64,000 nucleotides of DNA from CAZOWM01 sp964583615 (lineage in GTDB: Bacteria > Spirochaetota > B62-G9 > DRHN01), in NCBI GenBank assembly GCA_964583615.1, contig CAZOWM010000006.1:1-64000 (forward strand), in the 5' to 3' direction. The position numbers were made by a program, and so were the translations under genes. Below are positions 27,555-36,468 of the stretch, piece after piece (position 1 is the first letter of the stretch; each line of letters starts with the position of its first letter). The notes under the pieces were generated by a model. That model saw nothing but the letters and a program-made list of their open reading frames with translations. It had not been told where the DNA came from and ran no database searches.

Positions 27555-27904
27555 TCACAATGAGAGCACAACACCAGCCACGATGTAGTGTATAAATGCA
27601 AAGGTGTACACCTTGTCGTTGTCAGCCCCCCCTTCGAGAAACCTGTACCCCGCTTTCAGTGATAGGTTTTGCACAGGCTTGTACATGATCGCAAAAAGCA
27701 GGTCCTCGGCCCTCCCCTGGGAGGCTGCAAGCGCATTCCCCTCGATGAGAAAACGGAACCTGTTCCAGGGCATGAAGCCGAGCCAGAATGAGAAGCGCTC
27801 TTTACATACATTGATAAAGATTCGTCACCCCGGTCATAGTACACGCAGGAAGTGATACAGTTCCAAAGCCGTGCAGTGAAAATCATCTTTTGCGAAGTCG
27901 GCAA
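27555..27904 (-). pseudogene. Frameshifted C-terminal remnant of an outer-membrane beta-barrel protein
   Basis: Two overlapping minus-strand frames join into one barrel-like reading. The first includes CVYYDRGDESLSMYVK, the second ERFSFWLGFMPWNRFRFLIE, then LSLKAGYRFLEGG and a C-terminus ending in VLSL. Alternating hydrophobic strands and a terminal Leu-Ser-Leu suit a barrel end, and a stop codon blocks the second frame just upstream. The remainder of 27244-28008 shows no gene. Confidence 0.5.
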
Positions 27905-28008
27905 TGTGCATTATCTGGTCCCTGTTTTTCGTGCTTGCCCAACCAAGTTTTTGCTGTCCATGAGGTCATACAGTTTGAATCCTGTCTCCTCGGGGCAGCC
28001 TGCTGTAT

Positions 28009-28038
28009 TTGACTTTTTTCGCACAGATACGGTATAAT
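28009..28038 (+). promoter_or_regulatory. Strong sigma-70-type promoter
   Basis: TTGACT (28009-28014), 18-base spacer, exact TATAAT (28033-28038), 29 bases before the ATG of the flavin-reductase-like gene. Confidence 0.8.
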
Positions 28039-28067
28039 TTCTGGAACTACACGAGAGGAGGGTTTAG

Positions 28068-28565
28068 ATGAGAGAAAAAGTTGGATCCTTTGATGCAGTC
28101 GGCGTAACTATGAAGCACATGGAGAAAAACGGCCTTCTCCTTGTTTCAGGCGAGCAGGGAAATCCGATGACGATCGGATGGGGCACTGTCGGCATAATCT
28201 GGGGAAAGCCGATTTTCATTGTGCTGGTGAGACCGTCCCGGTACAGTTTTCGCTTCATGGAACATACGCCCGAATTCACGGTGAATGTGCTTGAAGAAAC
28301 CTACGCAGAGCAGATTGCGCTGTGCGGATCCAGATCGGGAAGAGAGATAAACAAGATCGAGGTGTGCGGCTTCTCCCTGGAGAAAGGGCACGATGTTCGT
28401 GTCCCCTTTATTGCTGAGTCCCTCCTTCATTACGAGTGCAGGACGGTACACAAGAACAGTGTGATTGATGCGGACCTCGACAGGGCAATCGTAGGCGGAT
28501 ACTACCCGGAGGGAGATTTTCACCGCGTGTACTTCGGGGAAATCCTCGGAGTGTACAAAAAGTGA
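28068..28565 (+). CDS. Flavin-reductase-like FMN-binding protein
   Basis: 165-residue split-barrel protein of the flavin reductase/FMN-binding family. The N-terminal part has GNPMTIGWGTVGIIWGKPI, the segment that contacts FMN phosphate in relatives, followed by RPSRYSFRFME, FTVNVLE and the C-terminal EGDFHRVYFGEI. Such proteins act as flavin reductases or NADH-independent FMN oxidoreductases, often in anaerobes. AGGAGGG precedes the ATG. It stands alone under its own promoter. Confidence 0.88.
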   Translation: MREKVGSFDAVGVTMKHMEKNGLLLVSGEQGNPMTIGWGTVGIIWGKPIFIVLVRPSRYSFRFMEHTPEFTVNVLEETYAEQIALCGSRSGREINKIEVCGFSLEKGHDVRVPFIAESLLHYECRTVHKNSVIDADLDRAIVGGYYPEGDFHRVYFGEILGVYKK

Positions 28566-28752
28566 TCACTCTTCAATATCTACTGTACTCGATTACTTAC
28601 GCGTGAACACTTTTTCCATCCCGATGCTGCGGCTGGCTCAGAGGTAACCCTTCCGCATCCTGACTCCAATAAAAAAGAAAGGAGAAACTGGCGTAACTCG
28701 AGACGTGTGTGCATATCATGCGAATGGGGTTTTGAGAAGTTTTGTTTTATGT

Positions 28753-28781
28753 AAAGGGCTGTGGAAACACGGCCCTTTTTT
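28753..28781 (+). terminator. Intrinsic terminator with GAAA tetraloop
   Basis: AAAGGGC-T-GTG-GAAA-CAC-G-GCCCTTTTTT: 7-bp and 3-bp stems around one mismatch, capped by GAAA and followed by six T on the plus strand. It serves the flavin-reductase-like gene. It may also help end the minus-strand export operon, where the T run is only three. Confidence 0.82.
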
Positions 28782-28813
28782 ATAGGTGTTATCGGCAGGG
28801 CGTGTTCGTACAC

Positions 28814-30082
28814 TCATTCATGGCGGAGAGCGACGATCGGATCCAGCCGTGCTGCGCGGAGTGCAGGATAGAGCCCGAAAATAATGCCGATTGACATGCT
28901 GATCCCAAGAGAGAGTGCCATGCTGTACGCGGTGACCACTGTGGGCATTTCCGCGATGAGGGTGATGATCCAGGGGATAAAAATCCCGATTGCCATTCCG
29001 ATGAGCCCTCCGATTACCGAGAGCACGGTTGTTTCGATGAGAAACTGCACCATGATCTGTTTTTGTTTTGCACCGATTGCGCGGCGTATGCCGATTTCGC
29101 GTGTACGTTCAGTCACCGAGGCGAGCATAATATTCATGATCCCGATTCCCCCCACGAGAAGGCTTATTCCGGCGATCGAGCTGAGCACGATATTGAAAGT
29201 TCGTTTCGTTGCACGGGCCTGCTGAAGCAGCGCGAGAGGTACATGGATGCGGTAATCGTTTTTTTTATGAAACCGGACGAGCATTGCCTCGATTCCCGCG
29301 ACTGTTGATTCCACGTTTTCTGTGGAGTCCACTTCGACTATCAGCTGGTGAAGCTCAACGAGTTCGCGTATCCTGGTGCCTGCAGAACTGCGGCTGATAA
29401 TATCTCCGAAGCGATTTTTCGCAACGCTGAGAGGAATGTAGGCGTCAACCTCCTGGTCTGGTGTCTGAAGGCCGCCGCCCTGATATTCGGCGTTCTGTAC
29501 GATACCCACAATTTCGAAATAGTTTCCACCGATGCGGAGCGACTGGCCGATCGTGCTCGAGTTGGCCAACAATCGGCGCGCACCGTACTCTGTGAGAACC
29601 ACGACATTCTTCTGCGTTTCCATGTCCTGCTGCATAAGCCTTCTTCCTGCAACAAATGGCCGTTCCACCAGTTCGAACCAGTCGGGTGTTGTTCCCACGA
29701 GGCGAAGCTCGAGTGTGCGCTCTCCAAGCCGTCCGTCCTTGCGGAGCAGTTTTACTGGAACGGTGCGAATCACAGAGGAGTATGTCTCCGCCACTCTCTG
29801 CTCGTCTTCGTAGGTAAGCCCGTACACGCTCATGCGAATCTGTGTGTTGTTGGATGCCTCCTCTTCCGCCGGTTTCACGGAGTTGATGATGATATTGGTG
29901 CTACCGAGCTTGTGAATCTGCTCGAGCGCCTCCTTGCTCGCACCCTCACCCACGGCAAGCATGGCGATGACACTTCCCACACCGAAAACGATTCCCAGCA
30001 TCGTGAGAAAAGAACGCATCTTGTGTATAAGAAGGTTCTTGATCCCCAGACGGATATTACGTATAAGTTTTTGAATCAACAT
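28814..30082 (-). CDS. MacB-type ABC permease
   Basis: 422 residues. One N-terminal membrane helix (FLTMLGIVFGVGSVIAMLAVGEGA), a ~210-residue periplasmic MacB-PCD domain, then three C-terminal helices forming the FtsX-type domain (TRTREIGIRRAIGAKQ-like: ERTREIGIRRAIGAK). With the separate ATPase upstream it makes a mechanotransmission exporter that works with the periplasmic adaptor and TolC-like channel of the same operon. Substrate unknown: peptides, lipoproteins or toxic small molecules are typical. Confidence 0.92.
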   Translation of the reverse strand: MLIQKLIRNIRLGIKNLLIHKMRSFLTMLGIVFGVGSVIAMLAVGEGASKEALEQIHKLGSTNIIINSVKPAEEEASNNTQIRMSVYGLTYEDEQRVAETYSSVIRTVPVKLLRKDGRLGERTLELRLVGTTPDWFELVERPFVAGRRLMQQDMETQKNVVVLTEYGARRLLANSSTIGQSLRIGGNYFEIVGIVQNAEYQGGGLQTPDQEVDAYIPLSVAKNRFGDIISRSSAGTRIRELVELHQLIVEVDSTENVESTVAGIEAMLVRFHKKNDYRIHVPLALLQQARATKRTFNIVLSSIAGISLLVGGIGIMNIMLASVTERTREIGIRRAIGAKQKQIMVQFLIETTVLSVIGGLIGMAIGIFIPWIITLIAEMPTVVTAYSMALSLGISMSIGIIFGLYPALRAARLDPIVALRHE

Positions 30083-30137
30083 CCGATTTTCCTTGTCAAT
30101 CGATGTATGCGAATCGAGTTGTCCCTGCCGCGGTGTA

Positions 30138-30848
30138 TCAGCTCTCTTCGTCGATGCGGTCGATACGGCCGTCCAGCAGGTGAAGCCTTTTTTTTGCGAC
30201 CCCCGCGATGTCGAGATCGTGGGTCACAAGAATGATGGTCATCCCTCTCCTGTTGAGCTCCAGCAGAAGGTTTACAATCTGCGCGCCTGTCGTGGAGTCC
30301 AGGTTTCCCGTAGGCTCGTCGGCAAGGAGCACTGCAGGGTCGTTTGCCAGTGCCCTTGCAATTGCTACGCGCTGGCTTTCTCCGCCGGAAAGTTCCATGG
30401 GCTTGTGAAAAAGCCGGTGCTCGAGCCGCACGAGTTTTGCAAGCTCCCGCGAGCGTTCGGCGCTTTGTGCGACATCCCACCCGAGGTAGTAGAGCGGGAG
30501 CTCGATGTTTTCCTGCACCGTGAGCTGGGGAATGAGGTTGAAGCTTTGAAATATGAATCCAAGGTGCCGCAGGCGAAGCTCGCTCAGCTCGTCGTCGTTC
30601 AGGGTGCTTACATCCCTGCGCTCGAGTACGTACCGACCGAAGCTCGGGCGGTCGAGGCACCCCAGAAGGTTCAGCAGTGTGCTCTTCCCGGAACCGCTCG
30701 GGCCGGTAACTGCCCAAAAGCTTCCAGGCATGAAGGAAACAGTGATGCCGTCAAGGGCTTTGACCTCCTGGGTTCCCATGGAGTACACTTTTTGTACGTT
30801 TTCAAGATACGCGGTGGCTCCCGAAGGGTTTCCCGAGTGTTCGTTCAT
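30138..30848 (-). CDS. MacB/LolD-type ABC ATPase
   Basis: 236 residues with Walker A GPSGSGKST, signature LSGGESQRVAIARAL, Walker B VLLADEPTGNLDS and H-loop VTHD. GNLDSTTG is characteristic of the LolD/MacB/FtsE group. It overlaps the adaptor gene by ATGA, so the two are translationally coupled. E. coli MacB fuses this domain to the permease, whereas here the two are separate. Confidence 0.93.
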   Translation of the reverse strand: MNEHSGNPSGATAYLENVQKVYSMGTQEVKALDGITVSFMPGSFWAVTGPSGSGKSTLLNLLGCLDRPSFGRYVLERRDVSTLNDDELSELRLRHLGFIFQSFNLIPQLTVQENIELPLYYLGWDVAQSAERSRELAKLVRLEHRLFHKPMELSGGESQRVAIARALANDPAVLLADEPTGNLDSTTGAQIVNLLLELNRRGMTIILVTHDLDIAGVAKKRLHLLDGRIDRIDEES

Positions 30849-32446
30849 GGTAATTGCGCCTTTTGCGCGGCCGAATCCGCCCAGCCTGCTGAATCGCGTG
30901 ACGCGCGTTTTATCGATTGTTCTTGATCCTCTCTTTTTTCTTCTCCCCCCGCTGCCATCGTGGCCGCCTCAAGCGGCGGGGTAAGGAGCACGTTTTCACC
31001 AGGGCTTAACCCGTGCTCTATGACAATCATTCGGTTGTTGTCCGGGCCCGTTTTCACAGGGCGCGGTCCGGCAGTGCCACCATTTTGCACGAATATCTGA
31101 GGCCTCCCGTTGATGGTGAGCACCGCCTGAACAGGGACGTACACCGCATTGTCGAACCGTTCAACGATAATCTCCGCCCTGCAGCTCATGCCGGTTCTCA
31201 GTTCCCTTGACCCGTTGTCGATCACGATTTCCGTGTTGTAGAGTTTCAGGTCGGGGTTCAACCAGACACTTATTGCATCGGGAAGGGGTGCAATTTTTGA
31301 AACCCTTCCTGTAAAGGTTTTACCGGGAAGCGCATCGACCGAGAGCACTGCCGGAAGGTCGAGCTGGATCTTTTCGAGGCTTGATTCGTGTACCTTTACC
31401 TCTGCGATAAACGAAGATCCTGTGGGAAGATAGATCAGCTCCTGGCGTTCGCGAACCTCCTGTCCTTCCGCAAGCGGCTCCCTGTTTCCTCTCCAGTCCG
31501 CCTTTGCGCTCGTCGCATACACGACAAGGCCATCCGCTGGAGCATATAACTTCGTTTTTCCTATCTGGTCATCGATTTTTTCGAGCTTTCCCTTCTGTCG
31601 CTGATACTCTGACTGCTTGGCACGGAGATCGGCTTCAGCCTGCACAATGTCTGCCGATGCCTTCAGTTTGGCCCGTTCCAAAGCCATTTCGGCCTGCGTG
31701 ATGTCGCTTTCGAGCTCCGCGAGCCTGCGTTTGTACGTGTAATTTTCGAGGAGTGCGAGCTCTTCCTGGGCGAGCTCCAGCTCGAGCGCCGTTTTTTTTG
31801 CAGCAAGCTGGTCTGCCTGAAGCTCTGTAAGTGAGAGGTACTTTTCTTCGTAGAGAACTTCAGACCACGTAAGCTTTTCTGAAGCCCGCTGGAGTTCTTC
31901 CTCAGCAATCGTGATCCTTGATCGGGCCTCTTTCAGTTCCATTGGGTATTCACCCTCAACGTACTTGATGAGATCCTCTTTTGCGAAACGCAGGTCGAGC
32001 GCAGCCTGATCGATATCACTTTTCGCCTGATTTTTTGTTACCTCGAGGTTCTCCCGCGCCCGAATGTATGCTGCTTCTGCGTTCATCACGAGGATGTGCT
32101 CGTTAACCATGTCGTCCTTCAGCGTGCTCGCGTCGAGCTCAATGAGAAGGTCGCCCTCTTTCACCAGTGTTCCTTCAGAGACGAGAGAGAGGATCGTGGT
32201 GACTCCTTCGACCTCGCTCTTGAGTATGACCTGTTCGCGCGCCTTGATGGTTCCTGACTCGGATACGCTGATAGTGATCGGTCCCCTCAACGCGGTAAAG
32301 GTCGGCGCGTCATAGCTCTGGTCACCTCCCCATGAGAGGAGGAAAAACAGTGCTCCTCCTGTTCCGGCGAGCATGAGTGCTGAAACAAGTATCCAAAAAA
32401 TTCTGCCTGAGGGTGAGAGACGTGTGTTTTTCTTTTCATTATTCAC
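30845..32446 (-). CDS. MacA/HlyD-type periplasmic adaptor
   Basis: About 533 residues. One N-terminal membrane helix (IFWILVSALMLAGTGGALFFLLSW), a lipoyl half-motif (ISVSESGTIKAREQVILKSEVEG), a long alpha-hairpin coiled coil of ~170 residues, then beta-barrel and membrane-proximal domains. It bridges the inner-membrane pump to the TolC-like channel. The coiled coil is longer than in E. coli MacA. The GTG at 32446 was chosen over an upstream ATG because GAGGAG lies seven bases before it; it overlaps the preceding gene's end by eight bases. Confidence 0.9.
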   Translation of the reverse strand: MNNEKKNTRLSPSGRIFWILVSALMLAGTGGALFFLLSWGGDQSYDAPTFTALRGPITISVSESGTIKAREQVILKSEVEGVTTILSLVSEGTLVKEGDLLIELDASTLKDDMVNEHILVMNAEAAYIRARENLEVTKNQAKSDIDQAALDLRFAKEDLIKYVEGEYPMELKEARSRITIAEEELQRASEKLTWSEVLYEEKYLSLTELQADQLAAKKTALELELAQEELALLENYTYKRRLAELESDITQAEMALERAKLKASADIVQAEADLRAKQSEYQRQKGKLEKIDDQIGKTKLYAPADGLVVYATSAKADWRGNREPLAEGQEVRERQELIYLPTGSSFIAEVKVHESSLEKIQLDLPAVLSVDALPGKTFTGRVSKIAPLPDAISVWLNPDLKLYNTEIVIDNGSRELRTGMSCRAEIIVERFDNAVYVPVQAVLTINGRPQIFVQNGGTAGPRPVKTGPDNNRMIVIEHGLSPGENVLLTPPLEAATMAAGGEEKREDQEQSIKRASRDSAGWADSAAQKAQLP

Positions 32447-34367
32447 CTGCGTGCTCCTCGGGATGATATTCACGCCACATGCCCTGTTCGTTTACTTCCA
32501 GCACCCCCATATCTCTTTGAAGCTCGAGTTCCCCCACCCTGTAACGCACGAGCGCTGATGTGAACGCATTCTGCGCCAGGATAAGAGCCTCCTGGGCCTC
32601 CAGAAGGTCACGGATCTCCACGAGCCCTGCCTGGAGAAACAGGTTGGCGCTCCTGACACGTTTCTGTGCGAGTGACAGTGCATTTTTCTGTATCCGCAGG
32701 TTTTCCCTCGACTCGCGAAGATCCCGCAGCACATTTCGTACGGAAAGTTTGATGTTGTCCTCGAGGTCCTGAAAATCCCTGACCGCATTTTCCAGGTCAA
32801 TGAGGCTTTCACGGTAGGCCTTTCTTTCTTCAGCGCGGTCCAGCGCAAAGTCGAAGCTCAACAGCGTGGAGTAAAAACCCCTGTTCAGTCTGAAACCGGT
32901 TTCGGAAGAATCGGTCGAGCTGGTGCTCCGCAGATTTCCGATACTCGCCGATCCCAGCAGGGTGAGCTCCGGTTGCAATGCATCGGCAGCCACGACAATT
33001 TTTCGCCGGCTGTCATAGACTTCACCGAGTGCGGTTCTCAAATCGAGGCGGTTTTCTATGCCGAGTGCTACAGCCTCTGACTCCCCGATTTCCAGAGGTC
33101 CCGCTTCCCTGCCCCCTGGCATTTCGAATTCAGCAGGTGCATCAGCAGGAGGAGTCGCGCCGGGGAGTTCTTCTTCGGGGTGTATGCCCTGTGTGTGCGA
33201 GTCTTCTGTGTGTTCGAGTTCCACCATGTGAGCTGTACTCAGAGCGAGGCGTTTCAGCTCCTCCTGGTCGAGCCGTATGCGCGCATCAGGGGGGAGCCCA
33301 AGCAAGAGTTTAAAACCGTCGAGACGTCCCTCGTAGGTCTGCCGTGCACTTATCCATCGGGTACGGGCCCGAAGCTCCTCCTGTGTGGCCTGATCCCCCT
33401 GTATTTCCGATATCCTCCCAGCATCCGCGAGACGGCGCGCCCTCCTGCGTGCGGTGATAAGACTCCGGTAGTTTTCCTCTGTGTTTTCGATCTGGTCGTT
33501 GAGCTTCAGCACTTCAAGGTACTCTGCTGCAATCTCGACGGCAAAGGTCTTTTTATATCTTTCAAAGTGGTAAATCGCGTAGACTACATCCCGTTCCGCC
33601 TGTATCAGCGGCTCTGTAACGATGTGTTTTCCAGAGCCCCGCAGAAGAGGAACGGAGATCGTCGCGTCAGCGAACGCTCCAAGAGATGTCTCGTCTGCGG
33701 TGAGGAGGTTCACCAGGTCGAGCCCTATCTGCGTGGTGAGAGAGAGCCCGTTTTTAAAGGTTCGTCCGACCGTCCCTGTACCGCTGTGTTTTAATTCGGA
33801 GGACGCATCGCCCTGCCGGAAGTCTACGGCTGCCTCAGTTTCTGCCGAAGCAGTGAGGATGCTTCGAAACTCGTGCCTGCTGAGATCGAGGCCGAGTGCC
33901 GCGCGAAACAGGTCCTCTTTTTGTTCCTGGTACTCCCTGCTGTTTTTGGCTCCGATCTGCAAAGCCTCCATCAGGGATACCGTAAGTTCACGGCCTTCTT
34001 CCAAAGGGCCAGGCGCTGAAAAAGTGGTCGACTCGAATGACTGGATACGAGCTCCGTCATCGGACCGGTGTTCGACGGGTTCAAGATACATGCTGCCGAG
34101 AGAAATCGGGCTCGAAAACGGGAGCTGCTGTCCGATGAAGAGCCTCCTCCTCAGCGTATCCGAGGGCTTTTCAATGGTGAAAGGCTCTGTTTTCCCGAGA
34201 GAAGAAGCCTGCTTTTCCGTTATGATGTGCCTTGCTTGCAGGTCTGCGCGCATTCGCTGTTTTTCCGCGGATGCACAGCCGGAAAAAAGAAAAATAAGCA
34301 GGAGCGCGAAAGCTCCAAACGCCACTGTGGGCTGAAGTTTCGAGGTATTTTTTCTCAGTTCACTCAC
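32439..34367 (-). CDS. TolC-family outer-membrane efflux lipoprotein
   Basis: About 642 residues. A signal peptide ends in the lipobox FSGC, so it is probably lipidated. Two TolC (OEP) halves follow, the first with RRARRLADAGRISEIQGDQ and the second with KRVRSANLFLQAGLVEIRDLLEAQ, each in the conserved helical-hairpin position. About 60 residues rich in Glu, Pro and Ala link the halves. The start was set at GTG 34367, after GGAAAGAGG, rather than 45 codons upstream. First gene of the export operon. Confidence 0.88.
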   Translation of the reverse strand: MSELRKNTSKLQPTVAFGAFALLLIFLFSGCASAEKQRMRADLQARHIITEKQASSLGKTEPFTIEKPSDTLRRRLFIGQQLPFSSPISLGSMYLEPVEHRSDDGARIQSFESTTFSAPGPLEEGRELTVSLMEALQIGAKNSREYQEQKEDLFRAALGLDLSRHEFRSILTASAETEAAVDFRQGDASSELKHSGTGTVGRTFKNGLSLTTQIGLDLVNLLTADETSLGAFADATISVPLLRGSGKHIVTEPLIQAERDVVYAIYHFERYKKTFAVEIAAEYLEVLKLNDQIENTEENYRSLITARRRARRLADAGRISEIQGDQATQEELRARTRWISARQTYEGRLDGFKLLLGLPPDARIRLDQEELKRLALSTAHMVELEHTEDSHTQGIHPEEELPGATPPADAPAEFEMPGGREAGPLEIGESEAVALGIENRLDLRTALGEVYDSRRKIVVAADALQPELTLLGSASIGNLRSTSSTDSSETGFRLNRGFYSTLLSFDFALDRAEERKAYRESLIDLENAVRDFQDLEDNIKLSVRNVLRDLRESRENLRIQKNALSLAQKRVRSANLFLQAGLVEIRDLLEAQEALILAQNAFTSALVRYRVGELELQRDMGVLEVNEQGMWREYHPEEHAGE

Positions 34368-34511
34368 ATGCGCCTCTTTCCCGTAACATTGTATAATATA
34401 GTAGCGGAAAACGGGTAGGAAAAAATGTTTCTTCGCTTCCATGGGTGCAGTTTTCGTCGCACATATTTCGGGGAAAAATCGTGTGGTGGAAGCGAAAAAC
34501 ACGCGTGAAGG

Positions 34512-35249
34512 CTATGAGAGGAGGTGGATCATTTTTTCTTTTACTGATTCATAACAAGATTTTCCCCCCCTTTCAACGATCGCCTCGATGAATGCAGATC
34601 CCACAACCACTGCGTGTACGAAAAAAGCGAGCGTGTGTACCTGTGCTTTTGTGGATATTCCAAACCCGGCAAAAATTTTTGCTCCTGAGGTTTTAATCCT
34701 CTTTAAATATGCAATATTGTGTTCCCCAACTTCCGTGTATGCTCCGGTGATGCCTTTTCTCAATGTCGTGTACACGTATCGAGGACCCAGAGAAAGGATC
34801 GTCTGAAAGCGTTCGGCCGATATGGTGGGGCAGATGACAGGTACAATACTCACATTTGCTTTCGTACCAAGAGAAAACAGCCCCTCATCGTAGCCGGGTG
34901 AAAGATCAGGGATGATCAGCCCCTGCGCACCGGCCCCGGCCGTTTCCCCAATAAAGCGTTTTATTCCGTAACAGTAGACAGTGTTTGCATATCCCATGAT
35001 GAAGATCGGGATGTCTGTGATTTTTCGAATGTGCGCGACAAAGGAAAACCCTTTCCGCACACTGAAACCGGAGGCCAACGCCTGGTCGCACGCTTTCTGG
35101 ATGAATGGGCCGTCTGCGGTCGGATCGCTGAAAGGGAACTGCACCTCAAGATAGGAAGCCCCGCCGTGAACAAGGCCACGGGCGATATTATGTGAACTTT
35201 TAGCATCCGGGTAGTAGGAAACGAGATGTGCCATGATTCTAGCGGGCAT
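34512..35249 (-). CDS. trpA: Tryptophan synthase alpha subunit
   Basis: 245 residues, slightly short for TrpA (usually 250-270). It cleaves indole-3-glycerol phosphate to indole and glyceraldehyde 3-phosphate. The first catalytic position is in YLEVQFPFSDPTADGPFIQ (Glu of the motif), with PDLSPGYDE and VYTTLRKGITGA further on. The start at 35249 follows AAGGAGG at nine bases and overlaps trpB by 11 bases. An alternative ATG lies at 35234. Note that YLEVQFPFSDP replaces the more common ELGIPFSDP with Gln before Phe-Pro-Phe. It is the last gene of the operon. Confidence 0.93.
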   Translation of the reverse strand: MPARIMAHLVSYYPDAKSSHNIARGLVHGGASYLEVQFPFSDPTADGPFIQKACDQALASGFSVRKGFSFVAHIRKITDIPIFIMGYANTVYCYGIKRFIGETAGAGAQGLIIPDLSPGYDEGLFSLGTKANVSIVPVICPTISAERFQTILSLGPRYVYTTLRKGITGAYTEVGEHNIAYLKRIKTSGAKIFAGFGISTKAQVHTLAFFVHAVVVGSAFIEAIVERGGKSCYESVKEKMIHLLS

Positions 35250-36468
35250 ACTGTGAAACCTCCTTTTCAAGAAAGATCCGCCATGCCTCTCTGTCGAGGG
35301 CATCGGCAAGAATGAACAGGTCTTTGTCTCCTCTCCCGGACATGTTTACGATGATTGATTTTTCTGAAGGAAGGTGCTGGGCACGCTTCAAAGCCTCTGC
35401 TCCGGCATGAGCCGATTCGAGGGCAAACACGACTCCTTCATGACGCGCAAAAAATCCCACCGCGTCGAGAGCTTCCTGGTCTCTCACCCTTGTAAACTCA
35501 ATGCGCTTTTTTTCCCCAAGATGTGCAAGCTGGGGCCCGATTCCCGGGTAATCGAGACCTGCGGAAATGGAATGGGTCTGCTGGACCTGCCCGTCTGCAT
35601 CAAGGAGAAAGAGAGATTTATATCCGTGCACTATTCCTGTTTTTCCCAGACCGTTCATCCGTGATGCGTGCTCTCCGGGCCCGGTGCCGACCCCTCCTGC
35701 CTCGACTCCAATGAGTGCGGGTGTTTCCCGATCGATGAAGGGTGAAAAAAACCCGATTGCATTTGAGCCGCCACCCACGCATGCAACGAGGGCCTCGACA
35801 TCGAGGCGTCTTTTTTTCACGTCCGCGGCGACCTCTTTTCCGATTACAGCCTGAAACTCGCGCACCATATCGGGGTACGGCGATGGTCCCAGTGCCGACC
35901 CGAGAAGATAGTGGGTGGTTTCAAAACTCGAGGCCCAGTCCCTCAGCGCTTCATTCACCGCATCTTTCAGAGTGCCGTTTCCAGAGGTCACAGGAATCAC
36001 CTCTGCGCCGAAAAGCTGCATCCAGAACACATTTGGTCGCTGCCTGTGCATGTCTTTTTCACCCATGTAGATCCTGCAGTGCATCCCGAGTTTTGCGCAC
36101 ACAGCTGCAGTTGCGAGGCCGTGCTGCCCAGCGCCCGTCTCCGCGATGATCCTCTTTTTGCCCAGCCTTTTTGCAAGAAGCGCCTGCCCGCATGCATTGT
36201 TTATCTTGTGTGCCCCCGTGTTGGCGAGGCCTTCGAGTTTTATATAGATTTGAGCCCCCCCCGCTGCACGAGATGCGTTTTCCGCGTGCATGAGGGGAGT
36301 GGGCCTTCCGGCAAAATCCGCCAGAAGCGTGGAGAGCTCTGTTTGAAAGCTCTCGGTTTTCATGGTGTGCGCCCACTGTTTTTCCAGTTCATCGAGAGGT
36401 GTTCGCAAGAGTTCGGAAACGTATCTTCCGCCGAAATTTCCGAAGAAATCATTATATATCCTGTGCAC
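35239..36468 (-). CDS. trpB: Tryptophan synthase beta subunit
   Basis: 409-residue PLP enzyme that condenses indole with serine. GRPTPL, the PLP lysine in TGAHKINNA, ETGAGQHG, YMGEKD and CVGGGSNAIG (phosphate cup) are all present, as is the C-terminal NMSGRGDKD. The start is GTG with GGAG seven bases upstream. It overlaps trpCF by 17 bases, indicating translational coupling. Confidence 0.96.
   Translation of the reverse strand: MHRIYNDFFGNFGGRYVSELLRTPLDELEKQWAHTMKTESFQTELSTLLADFAGRPTPLMHAENASRAAGGAQIYIKLEGLANTGAHKINNACGQALLAKRLGKKRIIAETGAGQHGLATAAVCAKLGMHCRIYMGEKDMHRQRPNVFWMQLFGAEVIPVTSGNGTLKDAVNEALRDWASSFETTHYLLGSALGPSPYPDMVREFQAVIGKEVAADVKKRRLDVEALVACVGGGSNAIGFFSPFIDRETPALIGVEAGGVGTGPGEHASRMNGLGKTGIVHGYKSLFLLDADGQVQQTHSISAGLDYPGIGPQLAHLGEKKRIEFTRVRDQEALDAVGFFARHEGVVFALESAHAGAEALKRAQHLPSEKSIIVNMSGRGDKDLFILADALDREAWRIFLEKEVSQYAR

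Noticed and set aside
29348..30235. Long plus-strand frame opposite the MacB permease
   Set aside because: Spans two conserved minus-strand genes and the gap between them. The composition is Cys/Arg-rich shadow sequence.
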